Source of the DNA: Deltaproteobacteria bacterium
Lineage (GTDB): Bacteria; Myxococcota_A; JAADFL01
Reading direction: 5' to 3'
Assembly: GCA_013152945.1 (NCBI GenBank)
Contig: JAADFL010000169.1
Span: 1-15,705 of the forward strand
DNA: 15,705 nucleotides
Below the pieces are notes generated by a model. That model had not been told where the DNA came from and ran no database searches. It worked only from the letters and a program-made list of their open reading frames with translations. A program made the translations under genes and the position numbers. Numbering within the stretch: the stretch's first letter is position 1; every line of letters begins with the position of its first letter. Positions 1-6,626 of the stretch are shown in pieces.

Positions 1-34
1 ACGCCTTACCGTGCAAATAACGCCTTTTTGCCAT
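1..34 (-). CDS. 5' end of an unidentified gene (partial, runs off the left edge)
   Basis: Only the first 11 codons are inside the window. Read on the minus strand from an ATG at position 34 they give MAKRRYLHGKA, a basic N-terminus. The start is supported by a very strong Shine-Dalgarno sequence just upstream. The gene is divergent from the exported-protein gene at 141, so positions 35-140 are a shared upstream region. Eleven residues are too few to name a family. Basic N-termini of this kind occur in ribosomal and nucleic-acid-binding proteins, but that is not evidence for one here. Confidence 0.6.
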   Translation of the reverse strand, partial: MAKRRYLHGKA

Positions 35-37
35 GGG

Positions 38-47
38 TCACCTCCTT
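38..47 (-). promoter_or_regulatory. Strong ribosome binding site for the left-edge gene
   Basis: On the minus strand this reads AAGGAGGTGA, fully complementary to the 3' end of bacterial 16S rRNA. Six bases separate the GGAGG core from the ATG at 34. It is the strongest Shine-Dalgarno site in the window and argues that the short partial reading frame at the edge is a real, well-translated gene. Confidence 0.75.
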
Positions 48-105
48 GTTGACAGTCAGGGCACATGCGGACATGAGTCTCTCTTGGACTTGAGGAACGG
101 TTTTT

Positions 106-132
106 TTGACAATGAAGCAACTCGAATGTAAT
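106..132 (+). promoter_or_regulatory. Candidate sigma-70 promoter for the exported barrel protein
   Basis: A consensus -35 hexamer TTGACA (106-111) is followed after 15 bases by TGTAAT (127-132), a 5-of-6 match to the -10 consensus. The spacer is shorter than the usual 16-18. Transcription would begin around 139, nearly at the ATG at 141, which itself has no convincing Shine-Dalgarno site. If used, this promoter would yield an almost leaderless mRNA. The link to the downstream gene is inferred from position. Confidence 0.4.
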
Positions 133-140
133 TAAGAGCC

Positions 141-1259
141 ATGGTCAAATCATTGGCGCCTCAAATATCTCTACTCATGCTCATTTTGCCGTCTTTGACT
201 TCCGTACCATGCCCATCGGCTTTTGCCCGGGAGAATGCGGAAAGGGAACATCTTGGAAACGAGTCCAATATATTACTGTTCATTGAGCACGCCGATAACG
301 GCAGCCTTAGACTCCATGAGACCCTGATGGCGACCGAGCTGAAACTGGCAATGGATTCAATCGAAGTGAAGGAGATCGATCTCTTCGGGGATGGTTTCGG
401 CGCCTTATCACTTACTGAACGCATCGATTTGATCCGGCCCATAATTCGTAGGGAGCATGGGATAGGTGCAGTATGGTTGACGATGAAGGGATCGAAGTTA
501 GTGTTGACAATTGCATACATGAGCGACGGCAGGGCCTTGATAGAGGTAGTAGAGCATCCCGTATCCACCAATGCGGAACCTGATCTGGCAATGGCGGTCA
601 AAGAGATACTGGAGGCTTCCAGGATACTACCAGCCACACAGGAGGCTGAATCCACGAGTTCTTCCTCCAAGCCCGGGCCTGACTCCGTCCCGGCAACCAT
701 GGCAAAGGGAGACGACAGGGGCAATGTCCGTGAACTTCCATGGAGGGCCTTGTTATCACTGGTATCCAGAGGCGGAATCATGGGCTATCACGGCCCGTCG
801 ACCGCCCTTGGAGCCATGGTCGGCTTGGAACGAAGTATATTTGATGGATTCAGTGTAAAACTCGACCTGTCAGGAGGCTTTGGGCCTGCCACGTCAGAGG
901 CGGACAAGCGTGTACAGGGCTGGTCCCTGGCGACAGGGCTCTGTTTGCTATACGCATGGAGCATGGGTTCGGTTGAAGCCGGCCCCAGCCTCGGCCTCGA
1001 TATAACTTACTCGAACATTGATATACAAGCAGGTTTCGGCCCCAAGGTTAATAAAAACATTTGGAGATTCCATGCCACAATCGGAATGGGAACGGTCTGG
1101 TTCATTAATGAAACACTGGGGTTGTCTTTTGATGCAGCCCTGGAGTTCTCCCCCCAGCAGTACGTGTACCGCCGGCTCTCGAACGAGGAAATCATAATAG
1201 CTTCCCCGCTGGCAGGTTGGAAGGCGGCTTTGGGGGTGGTACTCTTGATAGGCGATTAA
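141..1259 (+). CDS. Exported protein with probable C-terminal outer-membrane beta-barrel
   Basis: A 372-residue protein of unknown specific function. Residues 1-29 form a signal peptide: a lysine near the start, a hydrophobic core (LLMLILPSL), then a signal peptidase I site SAFA with cleavage before Arg30. This supports the ATG at 141 despite the weak ribosome site. Residues about 41-163 look like a compact alpha/beta domain. Residues about 165-198 are a Ser/Pro-rich linker. From about 200 to the end, alternating hydrophobic/polar segments rich in Gly and aromatics (for example SVEAGPSLGLDITYS) suggest a membrane-spanning barrel. It is the first of four co-directional genes, 64 bp before the sigma factor. 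A plausible role is an envelope protein controlled by, or reporting to, that sigma/anti-sigma pair. The barrel is inferred from pattern, not homology, and the N-terminal domain is unrecognised. Confidence 0.75.
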   Translation: MVKSLAPQISLLMLILPSLTSVPCPSAFARENAEREHLGNESNILLFIEHADNGSLRLHETLMATELKLAMDSIEVKEIDLFGDGFGALSLTERIDLIRPIIRREHGIGAVWLTMKGSKLVLTIAYMSDGRALIEVVEHPVSTNAEPDLAMAVKEILEASRILPATQEAESTSSSSKPGPDSVPATMAKGDDRGNVRELPWRALLSLVSRGGIMGYHGPSTALGAMVGLERSIFDGFSVKLDLSGGFGPATSEADKRVQGWSLATGLCLLYAWSMGSVEAGPSLGLDITYSNIDIQAGFGPKVNKNIWRFHATIGMGTVWFINETLGLSFDAALEFSPQQYVYRRLSNEEIIIASPLAGWKAALGVVLLIGD

Positions 1260-1323
1260 TCTAAAAAAATGCCGGATCCAGGGAAGGAAATCACCTGGTC
1301 GCGCAATTAATTATCAGGACATC

Positions 1324-1923
1324 ATGGGGAGGCTGGTGACAAGTACCGAACAGAACCGTTCGTTGACCGATGGAGAGCTCATGGAACGTCTTGCCAATGG
1401 GAGAATAGAGCCGTTGGGCGAGCTCTACTTGCGGCACAGCGATTGGGTGATGACGATAATGGCGCGCCATTACAGGCGAATTGCCAAACCCGACCTGGAA
1501 GACCTGTGCCAGGAAGTCTTCCTGGCCGTACACGAGGCAGCACCAAGGTACAAGCACACCGGTTCTTTTAAGCCATGGCTGTACGGAATAGCCCTACGAA
1601 AAGCACGCAGCTATGGCAGGAAGACGTGGGTACGAAGAATGATACTCGAACAGCATCGCCACTTCTTCGAACGGCCGGCTACGTCGAGACCCTGTGATCC
1701 AAATGAAGCAATAAAAGACGACCAATTAACCAAGGCCCTGTCCACTCTCCCTGCGGCTCAAAGAGAAGTTTTGCTCCTGCATACACTGGATGGCTTCAGT
1801 GGAGAAGAGATCGCGGACGCAGTCGGCATCGAGATAAAGACCGTATGGACGAGACTCCATAGGGCACGGTCCAAGCTGCGAAAGGTATTGAACGAAAACA
1901 CCAGGGACGCGACGCATGGATGA
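1324..1923 (+). CDS. ECF-family RNA polymerase sigma factor
   Basis: A 199-residue group 4 (ECF) sigma factor, which would direct core RNA polymerase to a specific promoter set. Region 2 lies at about residues 28-97, with the typical DLEDLCQEVFLAVHE helix and a following RYKHTGSFKPWLYGIA segment (regions 2.2-2.4). Region 4 lies at about 136-189, with LPAAQREVLLLH and the helix-turn-helix SGEEIADAVGIEIKTVWTRL for -35 recognition. There is no region 3 and no extra domain, and the length is normal for the family. A short AGGA precedes the ATG by a few bases. The last 8 bases overlap the next gene, a putative anti-sigma factor, the classic arrangement for an ECF pair with coupled translation. No close ECF subgroup can be assigned by eye, and the target promoters are unknown. 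Confidence 0.93.
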   Translation: MGRLVTSTEQNRSLTDGELMERLANGRIEPLGELYLRHSDWVMTIMARHYRRIAKPDLEDLCQEVFLAVHEAAPRYKHTGSFKPWLYGIALRKARSYGRKTWVRRMILEQHRHFFERPATSRPCDPNEAIKDDQLTKALSTLPAAQREVLLLHTLDGFSGEEIADAVGIEIKTVWTRLHRARSKLRKVLNENTRDATHG

Positions 1924-3406
1924 GATGATACGATACGACTGCAGCAGCCTCGAGGAGTATCTGGACAGGAGCCTCGATCCAACAGGGAGCAGGGCATTTG
2001 AGGAACATATTGCATCTTGTGAATCATGCAGGAAGGCCGTGGCCGAGTGGATGCAGATCGAAGCTCGTTTGAGAGAATGGAACGATCTTCACAAACCAGT
2101 CGATTCGGCTTCCAAGGAAACAGATGCGCTCTTGGCAAGGGCGGGACACGGCCGGCCATTCAAGGTTGAGAGGGACTTCTCATGGATGGCGTACATGGGC
2201 ATCGCGGCAGTACCCGCAATAGCCGTTGTACTATTCTTGATCCTCTTCCGTGGTTCAGTGGAGAATCCGCCAGCTCGCGATATCGCCCGGAGCAGGCAAA
2301 AATCATCCATTGAAAAGGGCACTCCGAACAGAGTCGCCAGGAGACTATCCGCACCAGGGGACAGGAAACTGCTAGTGAGTCTTGGCCCTGACCATATAGG
2401 CCTCTCTGCCGGTACCGATGTAGACATTCTACAAACAGGTCCGGACGAGACGAGATTACGCCTGCGACTCGGCACGATAGCTGCAAAAGTGAGGCACAGG
2501 AAAACTGGTAAGGCTTTTATAGTCATGGCGGGCCGGTACAAGGTCCGGGTAACCGGCACCTGTTTCTTCGTAAAGAAAAAAGGCCTTGGCATCGAAGTCG
2601 GTGTAATGCAGGGGCGAGTGCTTGTAACAGGTCCACCGCGCGAAGCTCACATGGTAGATGAAGGCTGGATTCTGGACCTGCATGAAGGTGACTTCAACTT
2701 CAGGGAAATGGAGCATAGGGAATCGGTGGAAAATTTTGCTTTGCTCGAGCCTGTTAAAGGGAAAGGCGAAGAACATGTAACGCACAGGGGACGTGGAAAG
2801 ATCACGACCGGTCGCCACAACATGCGAAGGAAGGCATTCACGAGCACACCCCAAAAGATAGGTGCAGGCACCAAGGACGGTGGGCCCATACCGACCGTCG
2901 AAAAATGGAAGAAGCTGGCCCTTTCCGGCCGAGTACAGGATGCACTCGCCGGTCTTGAAGCATTGGTTCGAAAACACAGTAACAATGTGGCGGTATGGTT
3001 GCTGCTGGCTGATTGTAGGCGAAAGGTCAAAGATTGGAGCGGGGCGGTCGATGCTTATAAAAAAGTAATTATCCTGTCCAAGGGTGACATCGCCAACAGG
3101 GCGAGGCTGAAGGCAGCATCAGTGCTGCAAGATCACCTGGCAAGTCCAGGCCGCGCAGCTAATCTTTTGAGCAGGTACCTGGAGCTTGCTCCCCTGCGTA
3201 GCCCGACTCGGGCAGAGGCGCTCCTGCGTTTCGCAAGATGTCTACTCGAACTTGGAAGAACCGGCAGGGCAAGAAAAGTGCTGCTGGAAATAGTTAGTAA
3301 CCACAAAGGTACTCAAGCAGCAACCGGTGCCAGGTTACTGCTCGAGAAACTCGAGTCCGACACAGAAAGCAGCAACCATGAGGGTGCGCCCGGAGGCATA
3401 AAGTGA
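1916..3406 (+). CDS. Membrane-bound anti-sigma factor with zinc-finger, FecR-like and TPR domains
   Basis: A 496-residue protein, probably the inner-membrane regulator of the sigma factor encoded just before it. Residues 1-50 carry the zinc-binding anti-sigma signature: Cys9, SLEEYLDRSL, then His31-x3-Cys35-x2-Cys38. One transmembrane helix lies at about 93-111 (GIAAVPAIAVVLFLILF), which puts the zinc domain in the cytoplasm and the rest in the periplasm. Residues about 163-240 look FecR-like (LRLGTIAAKVRH, KVRVTGTCFFV, VGVMQGRVLVTG). A basic linker follows, then helical TPR-like repeats at about 328-480. FecR normally relays a signal from a TonB-dependent receptor; none is present here, and the TPRs suggest a protein partner instead. 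The ATG at 1916 overlaps the sigma gene by 8 bp; a second in-frame ATG at 1925 is possible. Domain calls are from motifs; the function is inferred. Confidence 0.87.
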   Translation: MDEMIRYDCSSLEEYLDRSLDPTGSRAFEEHIASCESCRKAVAEWMQIEARLREWNDLHKPVDSASKETDALLARAGHGRPFKVERDFSWMAYMGIAAVPAIAVVLFLILFRGSVENPPARDIARSRQKSSIEKGTPNRVARRLSAPGDRKLLVSLGPDHIGLSAGTDVDILQTGPDETRLRLRLGTIAAKVRHRKTGKAFIVMAGRYKVRVTGTCFFVKKKGLGIEVGVMQGRVLVTGPPREAHMVDEGWILDLHEGDFNFREMEHRESVENFALLEPVKGKGEEHVTHRGRGKITTGRHNMRRKAFTSTPQKIGAGTKDGGPIPTVEKWKKLALSGRVQDALAGLEALVRKHSNNVAVWLLLADCRRKVKDWSGAVDAYKKVIILSKGDIANRARLKAASVLQDHLASPGRAANLLSRYLELAPLRSPTRAEALLRFARCLLELGRTGRARKVLLEIVSNHKGTQAATGARLLLEKLESDTESSNHEGAPGGIK

Positions 3407-3478
3407 AAAAGCAAGTCTAAACATGAGAGAAAAAAGTGAAGAAGGGATGAAACATTAGTGTAAAAGGAGGAGAAAAAC

Positions 3479-4777
3479 ATGGGAACGATTAATGCCAAGT
3501 CGTGGATACCGGTTGTGGCACTTGTACTTACCGGCCAGTTTTCTTGCATAAACGAAGACAGTATCAACGACCTCGGTCCTTGTACCAATGTTGAGTGCTC
3601 AGGCCACGGAACCTGTTCGGTACTGGGCGGCAAGGCAATTTGCAAATGTGACCAGGGGTATGCGCCGGACCAGGACCATCCTACACTGTGCCTGCCGAAC
3701 AGCGGTGATACCGACACCGATACCGACACGGACACGGATACTGACATGGATACGGATACCGATACCGACACGGACTCTGACACGGACACGGATACCGACA
3801 CGGATACGGATACCGACATGGATACGGATGCCGATACCGACACGGACTCTGACACGGACACGGATACCGACATGGATACGGATGCCGATACCGACACGGA
3901 CTCTGACATGGACACGGATACCGACACAGACACGGACTCGGATACTGCAGATCAAGATTGTCCGATTCCAGCCATCAATATCCTCGATCCCGATATCAAG
4001 CCATTGTCTACTGTCATTCTCGACGGCAGCGCAAGCAAGGCAAAGCATGAACACGCACTGACGTACAAGTGGTATTTCAAATCAGTACCAACCGATTCCA
4101 GGACATTGCTCTACCCTCCCGCAGATCCAAACGTTCAGTCACCGCTGGAGAGCACCTCGACTTCTGAAAAACCAAACTTCTTTCTCGATGTGGTCGGTTC
4201 CTACATAGTCTGTCTTGATGTATGCGAAGTACTTGGTAAATGCTCGAGCGATAAAGAATGCGGCAACACTGAGTGCTCAGAAGTATTCGTAGGACCATCA
4301 AAGGACATCTATATTCAGCTAACCTGGAACGACTCAAAAGCGGATCTGGATCTTCACTATATTAGACAAGGCGCAAAATACAATGAAGAAACAGAAGACT
4401 CTCCTGGCGGCGATTGCTACTTTAGAAATAGTTCCCCTGACTACTGCATACCAAAAGATGATCGCGATGATCCAACAATGGAGATTGACGATGTGAAAGG
4501 CTATGGCCCGGAAGTCATCAGCCATGACAGGCCATGCGACGATTCGTACAGGATATGGGTTACATATTACGAAGACAATGGCGAGAAAAACCCGGTTGTG
4601 GCAAAAGTCAAAGTTTTCATAAAGGGTGCCAAGGTCGCGGACTTGTCACATAAGCTGGAAGAGTGGAACTGTCACTGGCATCCAGGTGACATAAAATGGA
4701 ACAACGACAAGGGCGAATTCATCGAAATCAATGGGAGCGATGGTTATATATGCAACACAGACAATCCCGAGCAATAA
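3479..4777 (+). CDS. Surface protein: EGF-like motif, Asp-Thr repeat, PKD-like and YfaP/DUF2135-like domains
   Basis: A 432-residue exported protein, well started (AGGAGG at 3465-3470, 8 bases before the ATG). Residues 7-20 are a hydrophobic signal segment followed by FSC, so Cys23 may be lipidated; the lipobox is imperfect (Gln at -3), leaving lipoprotein status open. Residues 35-71 hold six cysteines in an EGF-like pattern (CTNVECSGHGTC, CKCDQGY). Residues 77-156 are an unbroken Asp-X repeat, mostly Asp-Thr. Residues about 161-271 resemble a PKD-type fold (VILDGSAS, YKWYF) with extra cysteines. Residues about 276-428 match the YfaP/DUF2135 pattern: LTWNDSKADLDLHY, a glycine-rich turn, then MEIDDVKGYGPEVI. 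The acidic repeat is probably an extended, possibly calcium-binding stalk. It lies 72 bp after the anti-sigma gene. Binding partner and exact role are unknown. Confidence 0.8.
   Translation: MGTINAKSWIPVVALVLTGQFSCINEDSINDLGPCTNVECSGHGTCSVLGGKAICKCDQGYAPDQDHPTLCLPNSGDTDTDTDTDTDTDMDTDTDTDTDSDTDTDTDTDTDTDMDTDADTDTDSDTDTDTDMDTDADTDTDSDMDTDTDTDTDSDTADQDCPIPAINILDPDIKPLSTVILDGSASKAKHEHALTYKWYFKSVPTDSRTLLYPPADPNVQSPLESTSTSEKPNFFLDVVGSYIVCLDVCEVLGKCSSDKECGNTECSEVFVGPSKDIYIQLTWNDSKADLDLHYIRQGAKYNEETEDSPGGDCYFRNSSPDYCIPKDDRDDPTMEIDDVKGYGPEVISHDRPCDDSYRIWVTYYEDNGEKNPVVAKVKVFIKGAKVADLSHKLEEWNCHWHPGDIKWNNDKGEFIEINGSDGYICNTDNPEQ
3707..3946 (+). repeat. In-frame Asp-X codon repeat with nested higher-order units
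   Basis: Forty GAY-NNN codon pairs run without interruption and encode (Asp-X)40, with X mostly Thr and sometimes Ser, Met or Ala. The array has longer periods. A block of 24 codons (3749-3820), one of 18 codons (3821-3874) and a near-identical 18-codon block (3875-3928) all begin GAT ACG GAT and share the order ACC, ACG, TCT; the first two end in GAC ATG. This suggests growth by duplication of 54-72 bp units rather than of the 6-bp unit alone. Such tracts are prone to length change, so copy number may differ between strains or be misassembled. Confidence 0.95.
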
Positions 4778-5038
4778 CTCTTTGCTCCTTTCCTGACCCA
4801 GGTTGATTTTCCCTCCTCCCCAAACTCTTCGCTTTTATTGCAGATTCTCATACCCCTTTTCACGCGTTACCATGCAAGGCAAAATTATTCCATTTCCACC
4901 TCATTGTCTTGGTGTGTTTTGGTTCAGCGGAAAAGTGAATTGATCGATTCCGTCAGTGATGTGACAGATTCTTCTTGATGTATGCTCTTGATCGCGGCCA
5001 CCTGTGGCTCAAAAACAGTAAACAGCCGAAAATTGATC
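4778..5038. other. Intergenic region between convergent genes; no clear feature
   Basis: This stretch separates the stop of the surface-protein gene from the stop of the 167-aa minus-strand gene. I looked for terminators, expected between convergent genes, and found only weak pairings: GTCA/TGAC around 4953-4966 and GCCAC/GTGGC around 5000, neither followed by a T-run on either strand. The first 80 bases on the plus strand are pyrimidine-rich. On the minus strand a 25-codon frame starting at a GTG ends in this gap, but it has no ribosome site. Confidence 0.4.
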
Positions 5039-5542
5039 CTATGCAGGGCGGAGACTTCCCAGGAAGGCCGGTATAGTTGAAAACCTGAAGTGAAGAGTCG
5101 ATTCGGATATTACATCGCCGGTCTTAATGTTTCTCACGATCCCATAACAAGTCGTGTGAGTACGATGCAGGTTCCAGGGCCGTATGTTCACTTTTTCACC
5201 TACATACCTGTATCTCTCTCCTTCGACTTGAAAATCGAAAGTGTAGCGAATTTTCGCTTCCGTGAAATACAGTAACTCCAGGCTGCCCCGGCATTCCGTG
5301 TCTTCACAAAAGCCGCCAATGGTCACCCGGCCGAAAAGATAAGCTGCGAGAAATTCAGGATCCATTGGATTGAGAAATTTGCCGATGTTTTTTGCACCCC
5401 AGGTCACTTTAAAAAACATCGGCAGCTCACCTTGGGGCTTGTCTTGTATCTTGAAATGGTGGGTGCCGCTCATCTCTTCGTCTATCTCGAAGCCAAGCCT
5501 GCGTTCATTGATCATGTTCTTAAAAATATCGAGTCTGGACAC
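5039..5542 (-). CDS. Conserved-looking 167-aa protein of unknown function, divergent from a hydrolase
   Basis: The protein has no signal peptide or membrane helix, so it is probably cytoplasmic. It is rich in beta-type segments and aromatic residues (MSGTHHFKI, MFFKVTWGAKNIGKFL, LELLYFTEAKIRYTFDF, RYRYVGEKVNIRPWN), with a HTTCYG motif near residue 133. The two cysteines of GFCEDTEC lie near residues 78-83. From memory only, similar blocks accompany or are fused to GMC-type oxidoreductases in some bacteria; this is weak and I give no function. It starts at GTG (5542) with GGAGG six bases upstream. It is transcribed divergently from the alpha/beta hydrolase at 5655, so the two may share regulation and pathway. 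Its low cysteine and high aromatic content would suit a ligand-binding beta-barrel, but that is a guess. Confidence 0.75.
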   Translation of the reverse strand: MSRLDIFKNMINERRLGFEIDEEMSGTHHFKIQDKPQGELPMFFKVTWGAKNIGKFLNPMDPEFLAAYLFGRVTIGGFCEDTECRGSLELLYFTEAKIRYTFDFQVEGERYRYVGEKVNIRPWNLHRTHTTCYGIVRNIKTGDVISESTLHFRFSTIPAFLGSLRPA

Positions 5543-5654
5543 ATTACACCTCCCTCCCTACAATAGGGGCGAAAACTCGACGTTGAATGGAGTATATCCG
5601 AGAAGGCCGAATCAATAAAGAGTTTCCAAACGTTTGAAGAACGAGGTGTGTCAT
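5543..5654. promoter_or_regulatory. Divergent upstream region with ribosome sites for both neighbours
   Basis: This 112-bp gap lies between two divergent genes, so it must hold promoters in both directions unless transcription comes from further away. On the minus strand GGGAGGGAGGTG (plus-strand 5547-5558) sits just before the GTG start of the 167-aa gene. On the plus strand GAGGTG (5643-5648) sits six bases before the ATG of the hydrolase. I could not pick convincing -35/-10 pairs on either strand. Confidence 0.5.
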
Positions 5655-6626
5655 ATGGTGAAAAGTGAGACTATGCACGTGAACAATGGTGATGGATGGC
5701 AACTCGGCCTGGTCAGGGTTTATGATCCGGTTGTCCTTGAGAAAAAACGAAAGCCGGTGGTTATCGTGCCCGGCTATGGTATGAACGGCTTTATCTTTAC
5801 ATACCATCCCAGCGGCAAATCCCTTTCCGAGGCCATGGCCGAGAGAGGTCTCGAAGTCTGGATAGCGAACCTGCGCGGCCAGGACCCTTCGTTTTCCACT
5901 GGAGGAGGACGTGATTTCAACCTGCAAGACCTTGCGTTGAAAGATCTGCCGGCGATTCTTAAAAGAATCACATCCGAAACTCTGACCGGCCAGGAGGACG
6001 TCGACCTGATCGGCGCCTCGCTCGGAGGGACGATCGCCTTCATATACATGGCTCTTGGTAATGGACCGGCGGTGCACGCACTCGTTGCCATCGGGAGTCC
6101 ATTGCGATGGGAGGCTGTTCATCCGCTGGTCAGGATCGTATTCGGCAATGCCTTTTTGGCCGCACTGCTTCCGACAAGGGGAATCAGGAGTATGGCGAGG
6201 GTTTTCCTGCCTTTGCTCGAAAAGATGCCCTACTTGTTATCCATGTACTTGCATCCCGAACTGGTCGATTTAAAGGCTGCTCCGAATCTGGTGAGGACCG
6301 TGGAGAATCCATCCAAGGCTCTCAACTTGCAAATATCTTCATGGATCCGGAAACGGGATCTTATAATAAACGGGAATTCTCTGACCGATTCGTTTCGCCG
6401 CACAAAGTCATCCATATTATGTGTTGTGGCGAAAGGTGACGGCATCGTGCCGCGGCCCACGGCAACATCGGCCCTGAAATACTGCGATAGTGATGTGCGG
6501 GAAGTCCTGGAAATCGGAGACCGGCAGAAGAATTATGCCCACGCAGACCTGTTCGTTGGAAAGGATGCGGAACAAGATGTGTTTACTCCGATTGCCGACT
6601 GGCTGATGTCACTCGCTAGAACTTGA
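5655..6626 (+). CDS. Alpha/beta-fold hydrolase (esterase/lipase-like)
   Basis: A 323-residue serine hydrolase, probably cytoplasmic as no signal peptide is visible. Counting from the ATG at 5655, the core begins with PVVIVPGYGMNG (oxyanion-hole region), followed by an ANLRGQDPS loop. The nucleophile elbow is GASLGG with Ser122. A likely acid is Asp262 in AKGDGIVP, and the likely histidine is His296 in NYAHADLFVG. The triad is thus complete and spaced as in the family. The substrate is unknown; the bulky insert between nucleophile and acid (about 140-240) suggests a lid and a lipid or ester substrate. An upstream in-frame TTG at 5634 would add seven residues, but the ATG at 5655 has a proper GAGGTG site, so I prefer it. 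The last 11 bases overlap the end of the convergent gene at 6616. Confidence 0.85.
   Translation: MVKSETMHVNNGDGWQLGLVRVYDPVVLEKKRKPVVIVPGYGMNGFIFTYHPSGKSLSEAMAERGLEVWIANLRGQDPSFSTGGGRDFNLQDLALKDLPAILKRITSETLTGQEDVDLIGASLGGTIAFIYMALGNGPAVHALVAIGSPLRWEAVHPLVRIVFGNAFLAALLPTRGIRSMARVFLPLLEKMPYLLSMYLHPELVDLKAAPNLVRTVENPSKALNLQISSWIRKRDLIINGNSLTDSFRRTKSSILCVVAKGDGIVPRPTATSALKYCDSDVREVLEIGDRQKNYAHADLFVGKDAEQDVFTPIADWLMSLART

Noticed and set aside
161-781. 206-aa minus-strand frame opposite the barrel protein
   Set aside because: No signal, motif or ribosome site, whereas the plus-strand frame has a clean signal peptide.
1260-1323. CCAGG/CCTGG inverted repeat as a terminator after the barrel gene
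   Set aside because: The arms are five bases with an 11-base loop and no T-run; read-through into the sigma gene is more likely.
3313-3933. Minus-strand 206-aa frame with a striking Ser-Val repeat
   Set aside because: It is the reverse reading of the Asp-Thr codon repeat. It lacks a ribosome site, and the plus-strand frame has a signal peptide and recognisable domains.
3707-3946. CRISPR-like or satellite array
   Set aside because: There are no spacers of uniform length, the period is 6 bp with in-frame blocks, and it is inside a coding frame.
3588-4061. Arg/Ile/Pro/Thr repeat frames on both strands (plus 3588-4061, minus 3599-4054)
   Set aside because: Periodic shadows of the same DNA repeat in other frames, with no start signals.
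4930-5038. Minus-strand frame beyond the stop of the 167-aa gene, encoding a segment containing FEPQVAAIKSIHQEE
   Set aside because: It looks protein-like but has only a GTG with no ribosome site and about 25 codons. A frameshifted extension of the 167-aa gene is possible but unsupported.
5634-5654. TTG start giving the hydrolase seven more residues
   Set aside because: The ATG at 5655 has a properly spaced GAGGTG; the TTG has none, and the added residues are encoded by the ribosome site itself.
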